Below are positions 35,901-47,900 of a DNA stretch of 64,000 nucleotides, piece by piece. Where the stretch lies: positions 969,848-1,033,847 of the forward strand of contig NW_004450404.1 of NCBI RefSeq assembly GCF_000321225.1, in the 5' to 3' direction. A model generated the notes under the pieces. It had not been told where the DNA came from and made no database searches. It saw only the letters and a list, made by a program, of their open reading frames with translations. Both the position numbers and the translations under genes were made by a program. This stretch comes from Odobenus rosmarus divergens (taxonomy: Eukaryota; Chordata; Mammalia; Carnivora; Odobenidae). The stretch's first letter is position 1. Each line of letters opens with the position of its first letter.

Positions 35901-38900
35901 GAAAAACTAAACCTTAAAAAAATGTTTTTCTGGTATTTGCTCTAAATTGAATACACTTGGATTAATAAACTTCCTCTACCATAAGGGAGCCACATTTTGA
36001 TCCACTAGTCATATGTACTTTTTCTCTTTGCTTAGCAAAAATGCCATTAAAGGATAAAAGTACTTTAATAAAACAAACACTAGCTTGAGAAATACTATGT
36101 TGAGGGATACGTACCGTTCCCGCTCGCAAGGCCTGAGCCATCGTTATTCACCAGCAGCGTGGTGGAGTGCGTGGAGTTACTGTTTGACTGTAAGGAATTT
36201 GAAGAGCTGGACACTCCTTGGTTTACAGTCTGCTTCTTTAAACCATTAGTAGCAGTTTTACTCCAGTCTACAGCAGAATAAGCATTTCAGAAAAACAGGG
36301 CGGAATGTTTGAAGCTCAAATGCAAGAGACAGATCACAGTGGAACTCGTTCTAGCAACTGATCTCACTTCCAGATCCCACTTGCGATTCTTACAAAGAAG
36401 TCACACATTTCACAAGTTGGTGTGATAAAATGTATTTTCGTTTAAGACTATATACCTTTATCCTTTAAACGACCACCTGGTTAAAAGTAACCTATATGCT
36501 CTTGGACTAAAGGCCACGCTCATTTGATTGTGTCTAAAGATAACCACTGAATTAGGCAGAACCAAGGATTGTCTTAACAAGAACACAAGATGGGGCGCCC
36601 GGGTGGCTCAGTCGGTTAAGCATCTGCCTTCGGCTCAGGTCATGATCTCAGGGTCCTGGGATCGAGTTCCACATTGAGCCCCATATCGGACTCCTGGCTG
36701 GCTCAGCGAGGAGTCTGCTTCTCCCTCTCCCTCTCCCCCTGCTTGTGTGTTCTCTCTCTCTCAAGTGAATAAATAAAATCTTAACAACAAAAAAAATAAG
36801 AACACAAGACAACTGTGTTGTGGTGACAGGTGGCTCTTAAATGACTTAAAATGACGGAACTATATGTACTGCTATTTTCTGAGTGCAGATCTTGTGCACA
36901 CAGGTCTCTGCCGTACTGCAAAGGTGGTATTCGTGGGTGATATTCATGTAAAAGGAACTTATGTTTTCAAACAGTACTTCAGTTTTCTTATTTTCTTGAA
37001 AAGCCATTTGCTCTGCAAAGCGGCAGGGCACGCCTGAAAAGAACTTCAAAATAACCAAAGGTATGCTAAAGCTTATATACAACGTCTGGCCCACTAACAA
37101 ATTAAGCAATGGACAACCAGGACCTGTGGAAAAAAGGTTGAGCCAAAGCTTTTTTTTTAATAAGAAAATAATATGCTTTATTAAAGAATTATAGAATTTT
37201 TTAATGTTTTTATTTTAAGTCAAGTTTACATATAGTGTACTATTAGTTTCAGGTGTGCACTATAGTGACTTACCACTTCCACACGTGCTTGAGTGGACAC
37301 GTGCCCTCCGGAGTCCCCATCACCTGTTTCACCCCTCCCCCCAGCCCCCAGGTTGAGCCAAGGCTTAACAAGTTATGAAGGTAAATATGAAAAATTACCT
37401 CGGACAAATGGAAAACCTGGGCTCAAAAGGAAAAATTGCACTCTTGTTTCATTTAAGAAGCAATGAGCCCGTTAATCCTATTGTTCACGAAGTTCCCAGA
37501 TCATGAGCAATTATTTTTTAATTCACTAGGGTTTTCCCCCCTAATGTTCACAATCGAGATCCGTTCACTGATTTCCAGATCTGACAGCCCTTCGGCATTG
37601 ATTGCTTTAGATCTTAACTTATGTCTTTTCCCCAAGATTTAAGAAGAGAAAAAGGTCAATCTTTACCAGAATTTTCAGCCAGCCGTAACTTTCCACAACA
37701 AAGATACCGCCTCCATTGCTTTCTGACATTCTCTTTAGCTACACAGTAAAAGATGAATATGAAAAATCCTATGGAGGAAAAAAAGAAACCTGTAACATAA
37801 TTCCAAACTGAGACCTGAATGTCATGAGCTTCCTTTGCCCAAAAGATAAAATCTTTGGCAGCTATAGGCAATGTGAAATTTTACAAATGGCGGGGGTGGG
37901 GGGGAGTCCAAAGTCCTAAGAAAGTCTGCTATTGAAAGGCACCCTGAAGGGACTCTCTTTGTAAGATAAAAAATACTTATGAGAGGAACGATAACCCCCT
38001 ATTTCCAAAATTAAACTGTCTCTCCTCTCACGTCCCACCCTTGGCGTTCCCTATCTTCGGAAGTACAAGCCGTCCACTCGACTCAGGTTGCCAGCTCACA
38101 CCTCGGCTCCTACTTCCTCACCCTTCCATATTCATGATGCATCTTCATGTTCAGTCAAGTGCCACATCCTCCTCGGTCTCAAATCCCTGGCTCCTCCTCT
38201 CCAGCCCATGGCAGAGTCCCTTGCCTGGGCTCTTCCCTCTTCCTCCCAAGCCTGGTGCCCCACAGTGATGTCCTTGTCTGCCCTCCAGTCTCCCTCTACT
38301 CTGTTCAAGGAAATTCTCCACTGGTGTCCTGGCCACAAAGAAAGCAACACTACAGACCTGAAGAGGGACTCGGGTTCTGCCTCCCACCCACCTTCTTCCT
38401 GGTCCTGCAGGCACGGGGCTCCACGCTGCTACCACGCCTCAAGGCTTTTGCCAATAAATATTTGCTGAATGAATGGGCGACTTCTGAATTCTCCCTCTCC
38501 TGAAACCCCAGTCTGTCTTTAAAATCTTCCTTTTAAGTATCAGGTTTGCTTCTAGTACAGTACACGTGCCCATCCTAAAACTTGCCATCTTGACTACTGC
38601 ACACCTTGGTTTATCTGCTACCCTTGGGCAACTCCCCTTGGTTGCACAAGAGGAGAAACAGCATGTATGAGAGACGATCAAAATGGGCCTAAGTTCCAAC
38701 TCAGAACCTACACACAGCTTTCCTTTAATCAACCCCAAAGCCAGTGAATTAGGCATTAGCTCTCTTTTGTAAATGAAACGATGCATTCCTTTCATCTATT
38801 CATTTTCTAATGAGAAGACATTCTGGGGGAAATGAAGACAGAGGCAGGTTCAGTTTCCACATTAAATATATGAGGTTAGGTACCCTGCTTTCATGTTTGT

Positions 38901-41900
38901 GATTAGTGTGATGTGGGCATATTTTTTGCTCTTTTAGCATGCCATTAAGGCAAATAAAACTTTTCTATTTAATACTATGTGGTGTAACACCTGGATATAC
39001 CAATTCAGGAACTGGTACATTGTAAGTTAAAATTAACAGGGGCACCTGGGTGGCTCAGTCGACTCTTGATTTTGGCTCAGGTCTTGATCTCAGGATCCTG
39101 TGATCGAACCCCCCATCGGGCTCCACTTCTCTCCTCCCTCTCCCTCCCCCCTTCCTCTCTCTCTCAAGTAATGAAGAAATAAATGTCTAAAGACATAAAA
39201 TCCTTTAGGGTGCCTGGGTGGCTCAGTTGGTTAAGCGACTGCCTTCGGCTCAGGTCATGATCCTGGAGTCCCGGGATCGAGTCCTGCATCGGGCTCCCTG
39301 CTCAGCGGGGGGTCTGCTTCTCCCTCTGACCCTCTTCCCTCTCGTGCTCTCTATCTCTCATTCTCTCTCTCTCAAATAAATAAATAAAATCTTTAAAAAA
39401 AAAAGACATAAAATCCTTTAAAAAAATCTAACAAACTATGTAACCAACAAGTATATTAACTGGCTTCCTCCAAATAAGAACGGATAGCTAAATTAGCATT
39501 TGAATTCAATCTCAGGTTGGGATTTCTTTGAAAACCAGCAAAATAATCTACTGCCTGACAGAACTACGGGAGGACGCTATGGGAGCTAAAAGCAACGGAA
39601 GGAAAAGATGAAAACAGGCAGATGAGAATGAATTAAAAGGCATCCCACAGCCAATTTGGAATAAAAGGAAACCAAGGGACAAGAATTATCATTATTGTTA
39701 CATAAACCTACTAGCTTGCTTAGCATATAATGCTAAAGTACTTCCATTAAAAATTAATTACAGCTGACAAGTCTTTTATAACGCAGATCTGAAAGAGTTA
39801 GTCGTTTGCTTTTCTGAACACGACAACTTGATGGGTTGGGAAATGTGTGCAGCTGGGCTTCAGGAACAAATGGAAAGCCGTGAAGAGCTCACACAGAGCC
39901 TGCCCCTTTCCCGCCGGGGTGGCCCAGCACAGCAACTTCTCAGGAAGAGCCACTGGGCCGGGCTGTGGCCACTTGGCTCTATCTATTGACTTCCCATTTC
40001 TCATTGTCTTCACTCAAACAGACCTAGAATGTGGGCGTGGCCAGACGTCACCTGGACATACACGATCATGTGCACTTTGCTGTTTGCATGTTCTACCTCC
40101 ATAAAAAGATTAAAAACAAAAACGAAAAAAAGGGCAAGGAACCAAGTGAAGGAAGAGTGATTCCCATAAGCGAGTTCCTGGCAGGTTGGCAGGTTCCCCT
40201 CAATATGTTCTCTCCGAGGAGACACTATGGAGGAGGAAAAATGTACCTGTTACTTCCAAGGATCTCCAAGCCCCCTTTTTCAAAGATGAATCTGTTTTTC
40301 AACAAGTAAGTCTTAAGCTACGAAATAAGCCACTTCACAGATACTTTTTAGAGATTTTTAGTTCGACTGGGATCATTCATGCGTAATTACTGCTATAGAG
40401 CTTACCTTGTAAGGTGTTAAAAATTGCGAAGAGATACATGAAAGTGACGTTAACTGGTCCCCAGGCAAAGAAGGCAAAGCCCCAAGTAATGCCCAGTAAA
40501 AACGTAAGGCCGGCAACGCTCCTGAGGTCTTGAATACTGGTTTTCCGCTGGGCTCCCAGTTGTTTCTTCTTTTTAATTCGACAGAGCTGAACCAGGACCA
40601 CAATGAACATGCTGACGTTCAGCAAAAATATCAAACAGAAATATCCCACAACTGTAATATAGAATACAGCATTGCTGTTGATCCAGCAACTGGAATTTGG
40701 GGGGAAAAACAATGGGAAACATATTACAGTGCTGAAATATGGTTTACAATGATATAATGAATCTAAATCATTTTACCGAAACATCTCCTAAAAGTACAAG
40801 AGAAAAAAAAGATAAAACCAGCTGTTTGACAACAACCACTTAAAACTCGAAGGAAAAAAAAAAACCCGAAGAGTTTATTTTAGGACAGTTGGTGATAAGA
40901 AGTATTTAAAAACTACTCTTTGAAAACATTGCAGATTTTTACCCCTTTAAATCTTAGTAACTCTATCCATGAGTCTATACTAATATAATGTAGCTGGTAT
41001 TTCATTTTTATCAGAGGCTTAGAAAAGTATGTTCAAAATACTTCCAATTCATTTTTTTAATACTTAAATAGTAGCTTGGCATTTCCAACTGGCTTATCTC
41101 ATCACATACATAACTGTGAAGACTGCCGTAAAGGTGACTGGATTTTATTAGGATGAGCGTCAGAGTCGATACTCTGATTACATACTCCACTTTCTTGGAG
41201 AATTCAGTTTTCCAGTTCACTTAACATTCCCTCAGGGGCTTTGTACTCACAAGTCGTCGAGTGAGCCATTGGGGAATTTCCCGTAGGACCCAAGGCCATA
41301 GTTATTCGGGGATATAGCCAGGACAATGGTCACGACCCCAGCTGGTAGCCCTGGAAGATGGGAAACGTCAGTCACACGGAGTTCTGATAACCAAGGTGGT
41401 AAGAAGACTAGAGATCACGTTCTAGTTTCTTCTGGTAGCAGACTGCTGAGTTGTTCACCAAACCCTGTTTCTCTTTCTCCTTGGCACACGGCTGGACCTC
41501 TCCCAGCCTGCTTTGGGGCTGTGTGTGGCCACATAACTAGGTCTTGGTCAATGGCATATGGAGAGAAGTGATTTGCTCTACCTCTACGCTTGTCCCATAA
41601 AAACTTCCTATATGAGATCCCCCACTCTTTCTTCTCCCAAATTCAGGGCAATTTTGGAAGCCCTGTCTTGAGGCAGAGCTTCCCACAGCTTGGATCCTGA
41701 ATAACCACAAGACCACAGACCTCTCCAGTCCTGCTAACTGGACTGTGTGTGAGAAATTATCTTCTCCTGAGATTTTTTTTTTTGTCAACTACAGCAGCTA
41801 CAGTTACCCTTAACTTATACACATCTGGAATGTAGTTTTGAGGCTCAGGTGGCAGGCAAAGTGAAGGACTCTAAAATGTAACCCAAATAATCAGCATAGT

Positions 41901-44900
41901 AGGGTTATCAGCAACTCCTGGCAAATCTTTCATTATGAACCCCAAATCCTCCACTGATTAGCTGGAACCCATCAATGGATCAAGGAGCACACCTGGTTGA
42001 TCTGGGGGGTGCTGACTGCCACTATACTGGCTCTTTCAAGGGCCTACTGGCACTTCCACTAAGAAGCAGCACAATGAGAAGGCTCTTCCCAGCTTAAGAT
42101 GGCGTTTGGCTGGGAAGGAGTCACTCTCACTCCCCATCCCGTCACCCCTCACCCCACTCCATGCGGACAGCTCACACTCTGTGCACAAAGACCAGCCTGA
42201 CATCCAGTCTCAAGTCTCTGGTAAATAAAAAACAATTCCAGCACCTGGGTGGCTCAGTCGTTAAGCGTCTGCCTTCGGCTCAGGTCATGATCCCAGGGTC
42301 CTGGGATCGAGCCCCACATCGGGCTCCCTGCTCGGCAGGAAGCCTGCTTCTCCCTCTCCCACTCCCCCTGCTTGTGTTCCTGCTCTCGCTCTCTCTATGT
42401 CAAATAAATAAATAAAATCTTTAAAAAATAAATAGATAAATAAATAAAACAATTCCTCCTCACAGGCTGGGATGCCTGGTACAATCTAACGTAATATTTC
42501 ATTTAATTCTTTTATATTTGTACCTTACAGAGACACTAACATATGATGACTTCCTCAGTGAAACACTTTTCTAAAAATAAAACACTGGGGTTGTGGAGCC
42601 TATCCAGGACAGAGAATGTGACCTTTTGGTATTCCACAAAGAGAGAATCCATGCTCGGTGTCAGAAGCAGTGATTTCTTTTTCTAGGAAGAAGTGACTCA
42701 TCTCTCTGGAAAGGTGTTCCGTTATTCTTGACAGAGATATAATGACAGGTGGGGTGACAAGTGTGGTAAAGGGTGTGCAGTACTGTTGTGTAGGGAATAT
42801 CTGAAGGAATATTTAGCCTGAAAAAGAGCAGAGGGAGGGATGGTGGCTGTAATTCAGTGGAAAGGATACGCACGAGAAATTAGAAAGCCAGGCTGGGCTG
42901 TTCTCAAATTGTGTGAATTGGGTAAATCATGTCATTGCTTCGAGCTGCTTTCTTTACCTGGTGTTAGCAATAACTGCCTGTGCTAACCTCACCAGCTTAT
43001 CTTTCGTGGGCTTTACGTGTGTGAAAATACACGGAAGAACAGGGCATTTTTCATAATGTTATATAGTGCTTGTAGATTATGTGAAGGGCTCTTTGGCAGA
43101 GAGGTGTCAGCTTATTTTTTTTTTAAAGATTTTTTTTTTTAATTTTTTATTTGACAGAGACACAGCGAGAGAGGGAACACAAGCAGGGGGAGTGGGAGAG
43201 GGAGAAGCAGGCTCCCTGCTGAGCAGAGCCTGATGTAGGGCTCGATCCCAGGATCCTGAGATCATAACCTGAGCCGAAGGCAGACGCTTAACGACTGAGC
43301 CACCCAGGCGCCCCGAGGTGTCAGCTTATTATTGTTTTGCCTTAGAAAGCAAAAACGAGACTACTGGGCAAGTGCCACCAGAGAGCCATGTGAACTTACT
43401 GGGAAATCAGAGCTGTAGGGCTTTACAAAATGGTTATTGGCTGCCTTGTAAGGTATTAAAAACAAGACAACAAACAGACCTAAAATTGAGTCACTTATGG
43501 TAAGCCCCAGGTCATGAAACTGAGACTTGACTTAATTACAATTTCAGCTCTCCCAGAAATGGAATCTTAAACCAGTCAATCAGGAATCACATTATTAGCA
43601 CTAGTTAAGTAATCTGCCTGATAGACACCTCTGTCATCCCCTAAAGGAGAGTAACCTTGCAATAACGAACTCACTTTTTTGCCTAGAATAACTTGCTTAT
43701 TCCTGTTCCCTTCTGCCTATCAACGTCTTTCGTTTTGTACAGCTCCTTTCTATCTGCTAGATTGGATGCTGCCGATTCATGAATCCCTGAATAGAGCCAA
43801 TAAGATCTTTAAAATTTAGTCAGTTGAATTTTGTTTTTTTAACAAAGATAATGAGCTCCCTAATAATAGAAGTGTTCAAGCAGAGGTTAGATTACCTTTA
43901 GTCAAAGCTAAGTCCAGTCAGGTTGATGAGGCCCCTACATTTGGTGGAGAGCAGAATGCAGGAACCTTCAAGATATGGGCGGTGTCTAAGACTTTGTGAC
44001 CCACCACCAACAGGTGGCATGATCTGAAAATTGTGTCAGTGTGGCTATGAAGTTACATCAGGTCTCACCTGGTATGTTCATCTCACTCTGTCCTTTTGAG
44101 CACAGTGTCGTACATGTGTGTCATATCTGGGAGATCTAGAACAGAGTGAGGCTAGCTAGGAGGTCAGGGACAGAGAGCTTGACCTCATTATCACGAAGCT
44201 CACTTCTTCAATTTTTTGAGCACCTTCTGTGTGCCAGCCCTAACTCTAGTTACTGGAAATACAGACAGTATTCATAGCCCTAAACTCAAAGAGTTTTATG
44301 TCCATAACCAATATACAGGTATTCTAGAAAGAGACTGGACAAGGTTGAGGCACCTGGGTGGCCAGGCTGTGAAGCGTCCAACTCTTGGTTTCGGCTCAGG
44401 TCATGATCTCAGGGTTAGGAGATCAAGCCCCACGTCGGGTTCTGCATTCAGCAGGGAGTCTGCTTAAGATTCTCTCTCCCTCTCCCTCTGCCCACCCCTC
44501 TAAAACAAATAAATCTTAAAAAGAGAGAGAGAGAGAGAGACTGGACAAGGTTGCCCTTTGGGCAGGCAGTGCAGTTAAGGACAACATAGCTGTTTTAGAA
44601 ACCTGCCAAGTATGACCTGCTTTATCATCATCTCTACTTCATAAAAAACCAAATTAGAGGAGTAAAAGCTTTGGAGAAAGCCCAGGCCATGTGCAAGCAA
44701 AATTATACATACCCCAACCAACAATGCAGAATTTAAGGATGTATTTCCGGATATAAGTATTAAACACTTTCACAAGGGCCAGGTACATATGGAATGCTTC
44801 CAGGCCCATCCATGTGAATGAGACCAAGAGAAAATAATGCAGAAATACAGCCACCGAGATGCAGAGGCCTCGCATGTCATACAGAGCTATCCACGAGTCC

Positions 44901-47900
44901 AGGAGGAATACCAGGTTCAGCAGGAGCAGAGCTGCACACAGCTGGATGAGGATTTTGGAAGGATAATCCCTCCGAATCTTTCTAAAAGGAAAGGACAAGA
45001 AAAGAAATAGCATCCCATTCTGACAACCCTTATGTGAACATATCTATGAAATTTATGTGTATTCTTTGGTAAATGTCTATATGCATCAATTTCTTCTGTG
45101 TGTGTGTGTGCCAGGGGTAGGGGTGGGGGCAGGCATTGAAAATCAACAACCATAACAACAACAAAGGAAAAATCAAAACAGAATATCGTCTGTCATAACA
45201 ATATGGAAAATCGGTTTGCATTTATGTGGAATCTTTTACATGTTGATGGCTGACCCGACCTTTTAAATAATTTGTAGTGGAATCTACTGAGCACCCACCT
45301 TCCTTTCTCCCAAGCAACTTCGAGAAGCATTGCTGTTGCTTCTCATATGATAGGCTCCTACATTCAGATCTTCAAAACCTAGCTAGATCCCCCATTATGT
45401 TATTAGTTAAAATGAGATCATGGAAAGAAGAGTATAAACTACAGCTAAATGAAACAGGCAGAGGAAATTAGAGCTAATTGATGACATGTGCATGTCTGTG
45501 TGTGAAATTAGACCTGGTGAAATCATTCTGAGTAATGGCTGGCCTGATGGTAATTTAGTCTCATTAATCATATTTCCAAAGGTCCGCTAGAAGATCTGTA
45601 GTTACAGCTGGACCCTAAGTTTGGCACTGCAAGTAAATTTGTGCATTTCCTGAGCAGTGTCCAAAATCTAAATCCCAGAACTTACATAATGTTTGATTTA
45701 GTTAATGCAATAAAAGTGCCTATTTTCTTTTTTTTTCCAACAGAATTTGTTGGAATTCAGCCCCCCCACCCCAAAGTGACCAAAGGGACATTCCAAATAA
45801 TAGCATCTCCTTCATGGCTTACTTGTGTTTGACCAGTGTAACTTAGAAACTTAATAAATTGAACATAGCTCTTATGCTGTACATGAAGCTATGGTCTATA
45901 TCAGATTATAAGCTCTTGAGTTTCAAGGTCTGCATCCATCTTTCATTTCACGCTTAATGTCGGCTAGGTAGCAGGCACCATTCTAGGGTAAAAAGATGAT
46001 CAAGACACAACCCCTGCCCTCAGTAAGTGTGCAAACTAGTAGAAGGAAGTGAGTACTTTAACCAAAAAGTCCCACAAAATTTTGCATATAGGTGACACCA
46101 TTAGATGTTTTACAGGATAAGGTAGGCCAACGAGCACACGTAATACATTTTGGCAGTGGAGGTGAGTACTGCCTCCTGTAATCCAAGTTTCCAGTGTGGA
46201 TACTCACTCAAAGGCTAAGTAGGTTACCAGAGTAACTGACAGAAAAATTGATGAAAGCCCACAACCAATATATGTGATAAACGTCAGAGCCATCATCTGA
46301 GAAGGTGGCAAGGATGTTCGAGATAGGTCCTGGAAAATAAAATACTGCTTTCAAGATCAAATATTTTAAAGAAATAAAAGAGCTATGGTTTACATTTATT
46401 GAGTGTTCTAAGTGCCCATCCATAGTTCATTCAACAAACCTACAAGGTAGACACAATTATTATCATCAAGTAAAAACAATGAAACTGAGGCCCAGAGAGG
46501 TTAAATAATTTGCCCAAGGTCACACAAGTATGAAATGGAGAAGCCGGGACCCAAATTCTGGTCTGGCTGCCTCCAAAGCCCGTGTATGTGATCAGTACAG
46601 ATGGTTTCATTGTGCTTCTTGTCTTTAACAGAGCAGCCATCCGATGACCAGCCTCCTCTGCCACCTGTTGGTATTGGGAAGAGTATCTGTCCCATCAGCA
46701 AGGCCGTGGCATTACGATACACTGGACATGCACTGGGCTAGGAGCCTAAAGACCTGAATTTGGCTTCAGGCCCTTATACTTCTTAGTTCTATGACTGTGA
46801 ACAATGGCCTAACAAATGAGTCTTAATTCTAACTTCTTAAAATGAGAGTAACAGCACCCCATTCCACCTATCTTGTAGGACTGTTGGAGAAATTAAACAT
46901 AGTAACTTATGACAAGAGCATTTTATGAAAATTTTAAAGTGCGGGGCGCCTGGGTGGCTCAGTTGGTTGGGTGACTGCCTCGGCTCAGGTCATGATCCTG
47001 GAGTCCTAGCATCGAGTCCCGCATCGGCTCCCTGCTCAGCAGGGGGTCTGCTTCTCCCTCTGCCCCTCCCCCACCTCCTACTCATTCTCTGTCTCTCTCA
47101 AATAAATAAAATCTTAAAAAAAAAGAGAGAAGATTTTAAAGGGCAATGCAAACTGAACAATTGTTCTTACCCATTTTAATCTGAATTCCCTAGGCCCTGC
47201 TATTTAAAAGAGGGAAACTTGCATATAAAAATAGACTGGGGAAAAAAAAAAAACTTCCATGTTCAAGTATTATCTTCCAAGTGCATTTGCTCATTGGAAG
47301 AGTAATTTCATTGGTCTATAACTTTGCCACAATATCCTACCTGCTGATCAAAGTCATCCATCATATTAGACATCATGGTATGACGCCCAGCTACCCCTCA
47401 GACCCAGAATCTAAAGCCATGTAGCATGGGGTTATTACCAGTAGGACGCCAAAGCTCGTAAGGTGGCTGCACGTACAGATGGTTTGATTCTGCTTCCTGT
47501 CTTTAATAGAGCAGCCATCCGATGACCAGCCTCCTCTGTCACCTGTTGGTATTGGGAAGAGTATCTGTCCAATCAGCAAGGCCGTGGTCTCAATGATTGC
47601 CACTTCCTCCCCTGTCCCCGCCCCTGCCCACTCAAGACTGAAATAGGTACGACTGGAACCTACCATTTCTGCCCAAGTCCCAAAATACACATCTCACGGT
47701 TAAGTCATCCTGCAGTGGAAAGGTAAGTGACAAATAATCAATTTATGGAACTGAAAAAACTAAAAAGCAATTGAAAAAAAAAATATGAAATTGTTTATTT
47801 CAGAATCTGGTTCTTGACATTTGGGGAATTCTTATTTTATTCTAGTCCCTAGAAGCAAGTGAGTCTCGTATAGGTCAGCACTTCTTAGACTTAGCAGTTG

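Noticed and set aside
39798..40225. Open frames 39798-40225 on both strands as a new gene
   Set aside because: The frames are short and overlapping, with no splice-linked partners or protein similarity. They lie in an ADGRG2 intron.
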